A stretch of 64,000 bases of DNA from Myroides sp. NP-2 (GCF_014145665.1 NZ_JACHTD010000001.1:62001-126000), one strand, 5' to 3'. Shown: positions 42,672-51,841, numbered from the stretch's first letter. Notes: generated from the letters alone by a model not told the origin. Made by a program: numbers and translations.

Positions 42672-44837
42672 TTATAGGTTGTTTAAGATGAAGTTAGTCA
42701 TCTTGGTGTACAGTTGTAAGCGCGTGTTTCCTCCGTAAATACCGTGATTTTTGTCTGGGTAGATCAACCAATCAAAATCCTTGTTGTGTTGGACAAGTGT
42801 TTCGATCATCGCCATGGCATTCTGAACGTGTACGTTGTCGTCGGCACTCCCGTGTACTAACAAATAACGTCCTTTGAGTTGATTGGCGTAGAAATACGGT
42901 GAGTTGTCATCATAGCCCGAAGGGTTTTCTTGTGGGGTTTTCATGTAGCGCTCGGTATAGATCGAATCGTAAAACCTCCAGTTGATTACTGGTGCCACTG
43001 CGATAGCCATTTTGAACACATCATTGCCTTTTAACAAGCAGTTCGTCGACATAAATCCACCGTAACTCCATCCCCAAATACCAATGCGATCTGCGTCTAC
43101 ATAGCTTTGTTTACCTAAGTATTTCGCTGCTTCGATTTGATCTTCAACCTCGTATTTACCCAATTCGTATTGGGTTGTCTTTTTGAATGCTGCCCCGCGG
43201 AATCCTGTTCCTCTACCATCTACCGTCACTACGATATACCCTTTTTGGGTCAACATCGCATGCCAGTAATCGTTCGAGTCAAACCATTTGTCCGCCACTT
43301 GTTGTGATCCTGGTCCGCTGTATTGATACATGAACACCGGATACGTCTTAGTCGCATCAAAATTCGCTGGCTTCATCACCCAAGCATTGAGCATCGTACC
43401 GTCCACTGTTGGAATTTGAGTAAATTCCTTTTGCGGGAGTTGGTATGCCTTTAGCTTGTCTGTCAATGCAGTGTTATTCAATATTTCTTTGACAACTTTA
43501 CCTGTTTTACTTTGTTGTAAGGTGTAAATTGGAGCCGTTGTCGTAGAAGAATAAACGTTGATGAATAAATCGAATTTAGGACTGAAAATAGCTGTATTCG
43601 TTCCTAATTGTTGGGAAAGTAATTTTTTATTCTTGCCATTTAAGTCGATGGAGTAGATGTCGCGGTAGATTGAACCGCGTTCTACTGATTGGAAGAATAA
43701 TCTTTTGTTTTTCAGATCTATCCCATAGTAATCAGTAACTTCCCAATTCCCTTTGGTGATCTGGTTTAGTAGCTTGCCGTCTTTGTTGTAGTGATATAAA
43801 TGGTTGTAACCATCGCGTTCACTCATCCAAATAAAGTCATTATTATCCAAAAAAGAAAGGGTGTGTACATCGACATAGGCCTCGTCTTTTTCGTTTAAAA
43901 TTAGTTTTTTCGCTTGGGTGTTTGCCTCGACAAAAAATACGTTCAAATCATTTTGATGTCTGTTGATCACTTGAACACTCAGCTGATTTGGATCCTGGGT
44001 CCACTTAATTCGCGGAATGTAGAAATCCGAGAATTCAGATAGATCTACGCTGCTGTTTTTCGCTTGAGCTACATCGTAAATATACAAGGAGACAATTGCG
44101 TTTTTTTCTCCAGCTTTCGGATATTTGAATTTATCCTGCGTTGGATATAATCCCGTTCCGTACACATCCATTGAATATTCGGGAACCTCTGTTTCGTCAA
44201 ACTTGACATAAGCCAATTGATTGCTCGCCTTGTTCCAGTCAAACATGCGCACAACGCTAAACTCCTCTTCATATACCCAATCTGAAATACCATTAATAAT
44301 GTGGTTTTTCTGACCGTCTTGGGTTAGTTGCGTAGTTTGTTTGGTGGCAATATCGTAAATAAATAAATTGTTTGCGTAAGCGTAGGCTATTTTGGTTCCG
44401 TCTGGTGAAAATAGCGGCTCCATTATGGGGTGATTCGCAATTTTACTGGTGCTATTGGTCTTAGGATTAAATAGGTAGTAATCCGCTAAAAATGAACGAC
44501 GGAAAATGGGTGTTGTATTCGTTCCAATTAGAATTTGTTCCTCTTTAGCGTCAAAAACATAGCTGTCGATAGATTTTATTGCGGGAAATTGTTCATTGCT
44601 GAAGACCGTTTTTGTTTTTTCTAGCGTTTCGAAGTTGTATAAATTGATGGCTTGATACTGCTCGGAAATGCGCTCAATACGCGCGTATTGATTTTGGGTG
44701 TTAAGCGTGTTGACCGCTTGCATAGCCTCTGTTTTAAAGGTGGCATTCCAAATTTCCGATAGCTCAATGTTCTTTTGTGCTAGACCAATCTGCGTGGCAA
44801 TCACACAAATTAGCGAGGTGAATTTAATGTATTTCAT
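42672..44837 (-). CDS. Dipeptidyl-peptidase IV (S9 family), exported
   Basis: 721 residues with a signal peptide (MKYIKFTSLICVIATQIGLA). A beta-propeller domain (DPPIV_N, about 60-430) contains the diagnostic double-Glu loop ISDWVYEEEFSVVRMF, which binds the free amino terminus. The C-terminal alpha/beta-hydrolase domain carries catalytic Ser in GIWGWSYGGFMS, Asp in GSADDNVHVQN and His in DKNHGIYGG. It releases X-Pro or X-Ala dipeptides from the N-termini of peptides in the periplasm. It sits upstream of the POT genes, which could import those dipeptides. Confidence 0.95.
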   Translation of the reverse strand: MKYIKFTSLICVIATQIGLAQKNIELSEIWNATFKTEAMQAVNTLNTQNQYARIERISEQYQAINLYNFETLEKTKTVFSNEQFPAIKSIDSYVFDAKEEQILIGTNTTPIFRRSFLADYYLFNPKTNSTSKIANHPIMEPLFSPDGTKIAYAYANNLFIYDIATKQTTQLTQDGQKNHIINGISDWVYEEEFSVVRMFDWNKASNQLAYVKFDETEVPEYSMDVYGTGLYPTQDKFKYPKAGEKNAIVSLYIYDVAQAKNSSVDLSEFSDFYIPRIKWTQDPNQLSVQVINRHQNDLNVFFVEANTQAKKLILNEKDEAYVDVHTLSFLDNNDFIWMSERDGYNHLYHYNKDGKLLNQITKGNWEVTDYYGIDLKNKRLFFQSVERGSIYRDIYSIDLNGKNKKLLSQQLGTNTAIFSPKFDLFINVYSSTTTAPIYTLQQSKTGKVVKEILNNTALTDKLKAYQLPQKEFTQIPTVDGTMLNAWVMKPANFDATKTYPVFMYQYSGPGSQQVADKWFDSNDYWHAMLTQKGYIVVTVDGRGTGFRGAAFKKTTQYELGKYEVEDQIEAAKYLGKQSYVDADRIGIWGWSYGGFMSTNCLLKGNDVFKMAIAVAPVINWRFYDSIYTERYMKTPQENPSGYDDNSPYFYANQLKGRYLLVHGSADDNVHVQNAMAMIETLVQHNKDFDWLIYPDKNHGIYGGNTRLQLYTKMTNFILNNL

Positions 44838-45443
44838 TATCTAATTAGTCGAAAAAACTTCCAATTTTACTGAAAAAATCTGATTTATGCCAATTTTCAT
44901 TGAGATTAAACAATAAAAACTTAAAATTATTGACGCGATTTTGGTAGTTAAAATCTTAATACCTTGAACAAATGGTATGGATTGATTGTTTTTTACTTTT
45001 TTTACCTCCTCTTGTTTGGATTATTCTTGCAACATAAATAATTTAATTATAACACAGTTTGACGTGGAAAAAGAAGAAGAACGTTTTTGGATGAAAAAAA
45101 GTTCTTTTTTAAAGGTATACTATTAGGGGAGACTTGTTTACACAAAGAAGCATTAGTAGACGCTATCGGTTGTATTTGCTGTGGTGTTGGTCTTGTGTAC
45201 TAGTTTTCTAGCTTCTTTTTCTGCGTCCCCTTCGACTGTTCTTCGAGTCTTCTTCGACTATTAGTCGTAAAATGGGGTTTTTGTCGAAGGATTGTTGGAG
45301 GAGACTCAAAGAGGATACAAGGGAAAGGTATAGCAATATAGTAGATGAATAGTTCTGTAGTATGAGTTTTTTTGAGAAGATGTCGAGGGGGAGTTTAACG
45401 ACTAAGTAGAATGATGTATCTTTGTCGTTAAAAGTAATACATC
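44838..45443. other. 606-base intergenic region
   Basis: No convincing gene. It holds a short T-rich reading frame (44964-45041, 25 residues) that could be translated but has no ATG. There is a cluster of imperfect inverted repeats with TTCGAC/GTCGAA words at 45225-45300, including CGACTA-T-TAGTCG, and the HMG-CoA reductase promoter at its right end. Likely regulatory for both divergent genes. Confidence 0.4.
45417..45424 (+). promoter_or_regulatory. -7 element for HMG-CoA reductase
   Basis: TATCTTTG fits TAnnTTTG, ending 19 bases before the ATG at 45444. A clear TTG at the expected upstream spacing is not seen. Confidence 0.55.
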
Positions 45444-46760
45444 ATGATAGGGAGTATAAATGGGTTTTCTAAACTAAACAAGCAAGAGAAAATCAATTGG
45501 ATAGCAAAAACATATTTAAACAACCAAGAAGCGGTCGTGGATTTGATCAAGCAGTACTGGAATTCCGATGAAGAATTACAAAAATTGCACGATGAATTTA
45601 TTGAGAATACAATCACTAATTTTTATTTACCGCTTGGTGTAGCTCCTAACTTTTTAATTAATGACACGTGGTACACCATTCCGATGGTTATCGAAGAGAG
45701 TTCGGTTGTTGCAGCAGCATCCAAAGCGGCCAAGTTTTGGGCAGATCGCGGGGGATTTAAAGCCACCATTTTAAATACAGAAAAAATAGGGCAGGTTCAC
45801 TTTATCTATAAAGGAGATAAAGCAAAGCTCGAACAGTTTATACAAGAAATTCAACCCGCTTTCTTCGAAGATACACTTTCGATAACGCAAAATATGCAGA
45901 AGCGTGGAGGTGGAATTTTAGCTATTCATTTGCGCGACAAAACACAAGAGATTGAGGATTACTACCAGTTGCACGTTACGTTTGAAACGAAAGACAGCAT
46001 GGGGGCGAATTTTATAAACTCTTGTTTGGAGCAAATGGCGACTACTTTAAAACAACAAGCGTTGGCCTATGCCGCTTTTTCGGAAGAAGAAAAAACAATT
46101 GACGTTGTGATGAGTATTTTGTCTAATTACGTACCTAATTGCGTAGTTCGTGCAGAAGTTTCTTGTCCCGTAGAAGCATTGAAATCAAGTGAAATTCAAG
46201 ATCCTGTACTCTTTGCAGAGAAATTTGTGCAAGCCGTGCGCATTGCAGAAATTGAACCGTTTAGAGCCGTAACTCATAATAAAGGTGTAATGAATGGTGT
46301 GGATGCCGTAGTTTTAGCGACGGGCAATGACTTTAGAGCGATTGAAGCAGGTGTACATGCCTATGCATCAAGAGATGGACAGTATCGCAGTTTATCACAT
46401 GCTTCTTTAAGTGAGGGCGTTTTTAAATTTTGGATTGATCTACCTTTGGCTGTTGGAACAGTAGGTGGATTAACTTCATTACACCCTATGGTGAAAATTG
46501 CCTTGCAGATGTTGCAAAAACCCTCGGCAACCCAATTGATGCAAATCATCGCCGTAGCTGGGTTAGCACAAAATTTCGCTGCCGTTAAATCCCTGACTAC
46601 AACGGGAATCCAACAAGGACATATGAAAATGCACTTGATGAATATCTTGAATCAATTTAAAGCAACAGATGAAGAACGCGCAAAAGTAGTGGCTCATTTT
46701 GAGAAAAATGTAGTGTCACACAGTGCAGTGGTTGAATTGCTTGAAACATTAAGAAAATAA
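45444..46760 (+). CDS. Hydroxymethylglutaryl-CoA reductase, class II
   Basis: 438 residues. Class II HMG-CoA reductase: ENTITNFYLPLGVAPNFLINDTWY start region, catalytic Glu in PMVIEESSVVAAASKAAKFW, catalytic Lys and Asp in AVTHNKGVMNGVDAVVLATGND, LPLAVGTVGGLTSLHP, and a C-terminal His (VVSHSAVVELLETLRK). The class was first described as degradative (mevalonate catabolism), but in Bacteroidota it is placed with biosynthetic mevalonate genes. It interconverts HMG-CoA and mevalonate with NAD(P)H. It is directly followed (5 bases) by a GHMP kinase gene. A mevalonate-producing role is inferred. Confidence 0.93.
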   Translation: MIGSINGFSKLNKQEKINWIAKTYLNNQEAVVDLIKQYWNSDEELQKLHDEFIENTITNFYLPLGVAPNFLINDTWYTIPMVIEESSVVAAASKAAKFWADRGGFKATILNTEKIGQVHFIYKGDKAKLEQFIQEIQPAFFEDTLSITQNMQKRGGGILAIHLRDKTQEIEDYYQLHVTFETKDSMGANFINSCLEQMATTLKQQALAYAAFSEEEKTIDVVMSILSNYVPNCVVRAEVSCPVEALKSSEIQDPVLFAEKFVQAVRIAEIEPFRAVTHNKGVMNGVDAVVLATGNDFRAIEAGVHAYASRDGQYRSLSHASLSEGVFKFWIDLPLAVGTVGGLTSLHPMVKIALQMLQKPSATQLMQIIAVAGLAQNFAAVKSLTTTGIQQGHMKMHLMNILNQFKATDEERAKVVAHFEKNVVSHSAVVELLETLRK

Positions 46761-46765
46761 GTTGC

Positions 46766-47677
46766 ATGGATTTTTTCAGCCAGGGAAAACTGTTGATTGC
46801 AGGAGAATATGTAGTGCTAGATGGAGCGATGGCTTTCGCACTGCCTACCGTTCAAGGACAATCTTTACACGTTGAAACGATTGAAGAACCCGTATTGTAT
46901 TGGACTAGTTATGACGTAGATGGAACGATTTGGATGCAAGAGAAAGTCTCTATCGAGCAACTATTGGCCGATGAGAATGTCGTGGGAACCGACTATCTAC
47001 AAACACTGGTAAAGGTATTGAGAGCGGCGCATCGACAAAATCCAAATATTTTACAAACGAAGCAAGGGTTTAAAGTAGAAAGTAAATTAACTTTTCCGCG
47101 GTTGTGGGGATTGGGAACGTCATCAACATGGATCAATAACGTAGCCCAATGGTTTGAAATTAATCCTTATCAATTGTTACAAGAATCATTTGGCGGCAGT
47201 GGCTATGACATCGCCTGTGCACAATACCGCAGCCCCTTGTTTTATCAACTCACAGATCCTTATCATCCAAAAGTGGAATTGATTGATTTTAAACCTGCCT
47301 TTGCTCAACAGTTGTACTTTGTTTATCTCAATGAAAAACAGTCGAGCAAAGAAGCTATTGCGGCTTATCGCGCTAAAAAAGGATTGATCGACAACCAGGT
47401 TCAACGCATATCTGAAATAAGCCAGGCGCTGACCCAAGTTGAGGATGTTCAAGGATTTAAAACCTTAGTACGCGAACACGAAGTAATCTTGGGGAATATT
47501 CTAGATACTCAACCCATCCATGAGCGACTATTTGCCGATTTTGACGGGGCTATTAAAAGCCTAGGTGCTTGGGGCGGAGACTTTATCCTCGTCGTTTCCG
47601 CTACGAATCCAACAGCTTATTTCAGGGACAAAGGTTATACCACAGTAATCCCTTATCATCAGATGATCGCCCTTTAA
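46766..47677 (+). CDS. GYDIA-family GHMP kinase
   Basis: 303 residues. GHMP fold: motif 1 QGKLLIAGEYVVLDGAMAFALP, motif 2 RLWGLGTSSTWINNVAQWF (GLGTSS in place of GxGSS), the family-naming GGSGYDIACAQYRS, and motif 3 SLGAWGGDFILVV (variant of the GxGGG loop). The family name is recognised; the substrate is not established. It is an ATP-dependent kinase of a small molecule, coded 5 bases after HMG-CoA reductase, so a mevalonate-pathway kinase step (for instance phosphomevalonate kinase) is a reasonable inference. A terminator follows at once. Confidence 0.88.
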   Translation: MDFFSQGKLLIAGEYVVLDGAMAFALPTVQGQSLHVETIEEPVLYWTSYDVDGTIWMQEKVSIEQLLADENVVGTDYLQTLVKVLRAAHRQNPNILQTKQGFKVESKLTFPRLWGLGTSSTWINNVAQWFEINPYQLLQESFGGSGYDIACAQYRSPLFYQLTDPYHPKVELIDFKPAFAQQLYFVYLNEKQSSKEAIAAYRAKKGLIDNQVQRISEISQALTQVEDVQGFKTLVREHEVILGNILDTQPIHERLFADFDGAIKSLGAWGGDFILVVSATNPTAYFRDKGYTTVIPYHQMIAL

Positions 47678-47691
47678 GGCTAACATATAAA

Positions 47692-47720
47692 AAAAACACT
47701 TAGTTCAACTAGGTGTTTTT
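47692..47720 (+). terminator. Terminator after the GYDIA kinase gene
   Basis: Inverted repeat AAAAACACTTAGTT / AACTAGGTGTTTTT (one G-T pair) with T-run at the right arm. Confidence 0.8.
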
Positions 47721-48025
47721 GTGTTTTATAGCAGTTGGACAATGCAATTTTGGGCTCAAAAGTAGGGAGAGGGAAGTGTTTTTATCCTTTTGCTAACGAT
47801 ATGTGTATGTATTGTTCATTTGTTCAATAGATTACTTGTTTTTTGATGTTTTCAATGCCTATTCCTGAAAAATAAGGGTTTGGACGAAGAGTGCAAGGTA
47901 ATTTTAGTGGAATTTAGTATATTTATACTGTTTTAATTCGTTGATAACTGATTTAGTTTCCGAATGTGTTCAATTGTATGATAATAGCTTTTTAGGTATG
48001 AGCAATATAGGAAGGAGCTATTGAG

Positions 48026-48054
48026 AAAAAGGCATCTTAATCGGGTGCCTTTTT
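48026..48054 (+). terminator. Orphan terminator-like hairpin
   Basis: AAAAAGGCATC (48026-48036) / GGTGCCTTTTT (48044-48054), loop of 7, ending in T5. No gene lies between it and the previous terminator, so it may end an unannotated short transcript. Confidence 0.6.
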
Positions 48055-48207
48055 GCGTTCGATTAGCTTTTTTTATTTCTTTGAACAATTATCGGTTGTT
48101 TTCTATACTTACAAAGAGAGAGGAAAGAGAGTTACTTCTTGTCTAACGTAGAAATGAATTTCAGTTTAAGGTTCGACATAGGAATGACAAGGAGAAAAGA
48201 AAAAGGG

Positions 48208-48609
48208 TTATTGTTTTAAACGTGTTATTTTTGCTTCTCTTTCCCAATTATAGATCTGTGTTCTTTGATTAATTCCCTGATAGAGGCACAGTGCTAAACG
48301 TTGATATGCCTTAGCTATTTGTGGATTAGTTCTTTCTAGTTGTGCAGCTTTAGCGACAAGTAAATCTGCAACTAATTCTTGATTGGTAGCATCGAAAGAA
48401 GGGTGTGACTCAAAATAGGTTTGAATTTCCTCCGGACAGGTCAAAGTCAACAGAAAATCTAAATCTATTCCTAGTTTTGTTTTCAAGGTCGAAGAAAAAT
48501 CAGCTAGTGCTAGTTCTCCTTTGTCTTCTAAAGGCAAGGTATTAAAAAAGGCCCTTAAAATAAGAGCCGTTTGTTCGATGAGTCGTAAAATTGTATCTCG
48601 TGTTTCCAT
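48208..48609 (-). CDS. Hypothetical helical protein
   Basis: 133 residues, all-helical, starting METRDTILRLIEQTALILRAFFN and rich in Leu/Glu/Gln. It ends with a region LERTNPQIAKAYQRLALCLYQGINQRTQ that looks like a single TPR-type hairpin. No recognised domain; cytoplasmic. Its start overlaps the stop of the upstream gene by one base (TAATG), so translation is coupled to the putative lipoprotein gene at 48609-49199. Confidence 0.65.
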   Translation of the reverse strand: METRDTILRLIEQTALILRAFFNTLPLEDKGELALADFSSTLKTKLGIDLDFLLTLTCPEEIQTYFESHPSFDATNQELVADLLVAKAAQLERTNPQIAKAYQRLALCLYQGINQRTQIYNWEREAKITRLKQ

Positions 48610-49199
48610 TAACGCACTGGTCGTAAAGTATTACTAAAAGTTACCTTGAACGGATTGTCTTTACTGCTGTTTTTCATGATGTAAATAAACTTAAACATCT
48701 TGGCGTGGTCACTTTCAATGGTCACTTCGCTATTTGTGTAGGAATCAGTAACGGTAAAATCAGCTGTGTTTTCAACGCGAACTGATTTGGCAATTCCATT
48801 GGATAAATCGCTCATGGTCATTCCTTTGAAGAATGTTTTACTGTCGCTTTTTACTACGATGTTTTCTCCTTTAAATCCTTGAGTTAAAATAACAACACTA
48901 TATTTTTCTCCTGTAGCCTGCATTCCTTGTAAATAGGCTTCTTTGGTTTTTTCTGTTACAGAACGGAAATCATCTCTTACCTGAGCATAGTCTGGTAAGT
49001 CTATCACGTCTTTGGCTTCGGGTAAACGATTTTCTTCTTTAATCTCTTCAATACGCTCTTCAATGGTTAGGTCCTTAGAAGGAGAATCCGTACTGCTACT
49101 GTTGCTACTAGTGCTACTACTAGTGCTACTGCTTCCGTGTGGAACAGATTTACACATAGCAAATAAAGCAATCAGGAATAAAAATGGCAATTTTTTCAT
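48609..49199 (-). CDS. Hypothetical lipoprotein with serine-rich linker
   Basis: 196 residues. Leader MKKLPFLFLIALFAMCKSV has a Cys at residue 16 after a hydrophobic core, but Met at -1 is unusual for a lipobox. Then follows a low-complexity Ser/Thr linker (SSSTSSSTSSNSSSTD, residues 23-40), an acidic helical stretch (EERIEEIKEENRLPEAKDV) and a globular domain (YAQVRDDFRSVTEKTKEAYLQGM, YSVVILTQGFKGENIVVKSDSKTFFKG, TESDHAKMFKFIYIMKN-like text). I recall related flavobacterial proteins but not a proven function. Confidence 0.6.
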   Translation of the reverse strand: MKKLPFLFLIALFAMCKSVPHGSSSTSSSTSSNSSSTDSPSKDLTIEERIEEIKEENRLPEAKDVIDLPDYAQVRDDFRSVTEKTKEAYLQGMQATGEKYSVVILTQGFKGENIVVKSDSKTFFKGMTMSDLSNGIAKSVRVENTADFTVTDSYTNSEVTIESDHAKMFKFIYIMKNSSKDNPFKVTFSNTLRPVR

Positions 49200-49240
49200 A
49201 ATCTTAATTTTACAATGATATGGATGCGATTGTAAGTAAG

Positions 49241-49248
49241 TATCTTTG
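49241..49248 (+). promoter_or_regulatory. -7 element for the BaiN-like flavoprotein
   Basis: TATCTTTG fits TAnnTTTG and ends 61 bases before the ATG at 49310, giving a leader of roughly 55 bases. Confidence 0.5.
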
Positions 49249-49309
49249 TGGCTGTAAAGATAAAAGTTTCGACTAACATAAAAAAAGGAACTTTAGTAAA
49301 TAGCTAAAT

Positions 49310-50533
49310 ATGGGGATTATGCATTATGATGTCATCATCGTAGGTGGGGGAGCCGCTGGTTTTTTTACGGCAATTAATTTGGGTGAACGCCATCCTAATT
49401 TAAAAATTGCGATTGTAGAGCGCGGAAAAGAAGTGCTTGCGAAAGTTAGAATATCAGGGGGTGGGCGCTGTAATGTTACACATGCTTGTTTCGATCCCAA
49501 AGAATTAGTGCACTATTATCCACGTGGGCAAAAAGAATTACTAGGCCCTTTTCATCAATTTTGTTGTGGTGATACCATTGAGTGGTTTTCAAAGTACGGC
49601 GTGGAGTTAAAAATTGAAGAGGATGGTCGTATGTTTCCCATTACCGATTCATCTCAAACCATTATTGATTGTTTTACCCGAGCCGCCGCCCAATACAAAG
49701 TTGACGTTTTGCTAGGAATCAGTGTTCAAGGGGTGTATCAAAGTGAAAATGGTTGGAAACTGGATACCTCAAAAGAGGGGCTTAGCTGCTCGCATCTAGT
49801 CTTTACAACGGGAAGTAATCCGAAAGTATGGCAAATGATGGCAGATCTAGGTCATCGTTTGGTAGAACCCGTTCCTTCTTTGTTTACCTTTAATATAAAA
49901 GATAAGCGAATTGCTGATTTAATGGGGGTAGCCACACCTGCTACCGCAAAGGTTAAAGGAAGCAAGCTAGAAGCAACCGGTCCTTTGCTTATAACCCATT
50001 GGGGAATGAGCGGACCCGGGATTTTACGCTTATCCGCTTGGGGTGCTCGTGTGTTGGCAATGAAAAATTATCAGTTTCAATTAGTGGTCAATTGGTTACC
50101 TCAATACGAAGGGGCCGATTTATTGGAACACTTGAGAGACTTTAAACTCGAACACGCTAAAAAAACTGTGGTGAAAAGAGGATTATTCGATTTTCCTACC
50201 CGACTATGGGAACGCTTAGTTCTTGCTGCAGGTATTAATGAAACACTAACTTGGGCGGATTTAAATAACAAACAAATGCAGGCTCTTGTCTCAGAGCTAC
50301 AAGAAGGACAGTATCAGGTTAATGGAAAAAGTACATTTAAGGATGAATTCGTTACAGCAGGGGGAATTGATTTACGCGATGTCAATTTCAAAACCATGGA
50401 AAGCAAGTCTCACAATAATTTGTATTTCGCAGGTGAAATCCTCGATATAGACGCCATAACAGGTGGATTTAATTTTCAAAACGCATGGACAACTGGTTTT
50501 TTAGCAGCTCAAGCCATTGCATCTAAGTTTTAA
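49310..50533 (+). CDS. NAD(P)/FAD-dependent oxidoreductase, HI0933/BaiN family
   Basis: 407 residues. The dinucleotide-binding motif DVIIVGGGAAGFFTAINLG at the N-terminus (GxGxxG type) is followed by KVRISGGGRCNVTHA, VFTTGSNPKVWQMM, and the end motif GEILDIDAITGGFNFQNAWTTGFLAAQAIA. This is the HI0933-like flavoprotein family that includes BaiN; the reaction here is unknown. Either ATG 49310 or ATG 49319 (MHYDVII) could start the protein. Monocistronic up to the small membrane protein gene, which starts 10 bases after its stop. Confidence 0.88.
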   Translation: MGIMHYDVIIVGGGAAGFFTAINLGERHPNLKIAIVERGKEVLAKVRISGGGRCNVTHACFDPKELVHYYPRGQKELLGPFHQFCCGDTIEWFSKYGVELKIEEDGRMFPITDSSQTIIDCFTRAAAQYKVDVLLGISVQGVYQSENGWKLDTSKEGLSCSHLVFTTGSNPKVWQMMADLGHRLVEPVPSLFTFNIKDKRIADLMGVATPATAKVKGSKLEATGPLLITHWGMSGPGILRLSAWGARVLAMKNYQFQLVVNWLPQYEGADLLEHLRDFKLEHAKKTVVKRGLFDFPTRLWERLVLAAGINETLTWADLNNKQMQALVSELQEGQYQVNGKSTFKDEFVTAGGIDLRDVNFKTMESKSHNNLYFAGEILDIDAITGGFNFQNAWTTGFLAAQAIASKF

Positions 50534-50543
50534 TACACTATAC

Positions 50544-51029
50544 ATGAAATTTAACTATTATAATCTAAGTAGTAGCCTCTTGCTCCTCCTTATTTGTTTA
50601 GGTCCTTTTTTAGCTACAGGTATTTTCTTTTTACTTGTTGGAGTGGGAGTGGTAAAACTTGTAGCCGTTATTTTGTTCTTTTTGTTTTTCGTGTTTCTGT
50701 ATAAAATTATGTTTATAAAAGTGACTATTGACGAAAATGGCGTTTTGTACAAAAGCTTTTTTCGGGAGAAATTCTTACCGTGGACAGCTATAAGCGATGT
50801 TTTATTGGTGGTGCGCGAGCGAAGATCAATCCCTGATTATTATAAACTAAATGAATGGATTGCATCCGGACGAACTTCAAAAAGCTATTTTTTGCTCTTT
50901 AGAACCACAAGTGAATTCCCTGCAAATCCGATGTTTATGTTTAGTGCACCCATTGATGAGGACTATATAAGCGTACAAAGCAGGAAAGCAATTATTGAAA
51001 AAATAAACCAATATTACTATAAAGCTTAA
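50544..51029 (+). CDS. Hypothetical small membrane protein
   Basis: About 161 residues. The N-terminal half has two hydrophobic helices (SSLLLLLICLGPFLATGIFFLLVGVGVV; AVILFFLFFVFLYKIMF), and the second half is a soluble beta-rich domain (GVLYKSFFREKFLPWTAISDVLLVVRERR), like PH-type membrane-linked domains. Not a named family to me. ATG 50544 (MKFNYYNL) is chosen because the ORF start at 50517 overlaps the previous gene. A hairpin terminator is about 165 bases downstream. Confidence 0.6.
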   Translation: MKFNYYNLSSSLLLLLICLGPFLATGIFFLLVGVGVVKLVAVILFFLFFVFLYKIMFIKVTIDENGVLYKSFFREKFLPWTAISDVLLVVRERRSIPDYYKLNEWIASGRTSKSYFLLFRTTSEFPANPMFMFSAPIDEDYISVQSRKAIIEKINQYYYKA

Positions 51030-51191
51030 ACTTTTCTTAATTCATGCACAATTGGTGATAACATTGTTGATAAGTTTATTTTGTTTGGGTGGATTCCACA
51101 AGAATTTTGTGTTCCTTTGGCAAACACACAACTAAAAAATCAGAGGCTTCCTTTGGTTTAAAGATGTATGTAATTTTGTAAGTGCTAATAG

Positions 51192-51225
51192 AAATATGGA
51201 AGGTCTTGCCTTCCATATTTTTTTT
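51192..51225 (+). terminator. Intrinsic terminator after the 50.5-51.0 kb membrane protein gene
   Basis: 12-bp stem, AAATATGGAAGG (51192-51203) and CCTTCCATATTT (51209-51220), loop TCTTG, then T. It lies about 165 bases after the gene, so the 3' untranslated region is long or a short transcript arises in between. Confidence 0.8.
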
Positions 51226-51841
51226 ATGGTTTTCCTACTGGTTGGTAGACTAAAGTAAGCGTGCGTTGGTAGCGTTTAATAAATAGCGTAATCACCGTTA
51301 TGGTAGAAAGTCCAAGTAGTGTTTTCAACGTCCAGTTTTCAAAAGGAATCAACAAGAAAACCAATAGTAAAGCACTGATGGCGGAAAACATGCGTAAATT
51401 GTACTGTTTGATGTGAATCGGATTTTTGTACAGCGTCATAAACAGTACAAGCACAATGATGGCACTTCCTAATATAAATAGCAATTCACTCCAATTTGAC
51501 GTAGTGAAAAAGGAATAACTAATTGCTAATACTCCCGAACAAATGCCAAGAATTAAATTGGTGTGATCCAAGAGCTGTGTTTCTGGTAAAAGGCGGAGTT
51601 GAATCACTAGGTGATCGGCAAGCGCAATCTGGTGTATGTCTGATTGAGCTAGCTGATCTAGGGAAAAAGTCTGCTGTGTATTGCCGCATACAAATAGTAA
51701 AGTTGATGCATGGTCCTCTAGTTCAATCGTAGATGGAAAAGAGGTATTGATTTGCTTTAGCAAGGTATCATCTTTATAAATAAAAACAGAAGGTTGACCT
51801 TCCGATTTTGCGGCAATCGTTGTAAGGTGTAATTTTTTCAT
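51224..51841 (-). CDS. Hypothetical membrane protein
   Basis: 205 residues. The N-terminal part (to about 100) is soluble and beta-rich (PSVFIYKDDTLLKQINTSFPSTIELEDHASTLLF); the remainder contains four to five hydrophobic segments (LILGICSGVLAISYSFF; LLFILGSAIIVLVLFMTLY; MFSAISALLLVFLLIPF; LLGLSTITVITLFI). No known family recognised. Located between a plus-strand terminator and the mvaD promoter region, on its own. Confidence 0.6.
   Translation of the reverse strand: MKKLHLTTIAAKSEGQPSVFIYKDDTLLKQINTSFPSTIELEDHASTLLFVCGNTQQTFSLDQLAQSDIHQIALADHLVIQLRLLPETQLLDHTNLILGICSGVLAISYSFFTTSNWSELLFILGSAIIVLVLFMTLYKNPIHIKQYNLRMFSAISALLLVFLLIPFENWTLKTLLGLSTITVITLFIKRYQRTLTLVYQPVGKP

Larger units (their letters stand above)
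47678..48207. other. 530-base intergenic region with two terminators
   Basis: No ORF with gene character. The first terminator ends the HMGR-kinase operon; a second terminator-like hairpin at 48026-48054 has no gene before it. Between them is AT-rich sequence with an AGTATATTTATACT palindrome near 47925. A small RNA ending at the second terminator is possible. Confidence 0.35.

Noticed and set aside
44964..45041. 25-residue hydrophobic micro-ORF starting TTG, giving MNKWYGLIVFYFFYLLLFGL..
   Set aside because: T-rich DNA easily encodes hydrophobic peptides; no ATG, no ribosome site and no family match, so not called as a gene. Left as an open question.
45225..45300. Inverted repeats with TTCGAC/GTCGAA words as a structured RNA or REP element
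   Set aside because: Pairs are imperfect and cross one another, so no stable fold or known family could be supported by eye.
51171..51225. TAATTTTG element followed by the hairpin, as a small RNA gene
   Set aside because: The transcript would be only about 40 bases; the hairpin is better explained as terminator of the upstream membrane protein gene.
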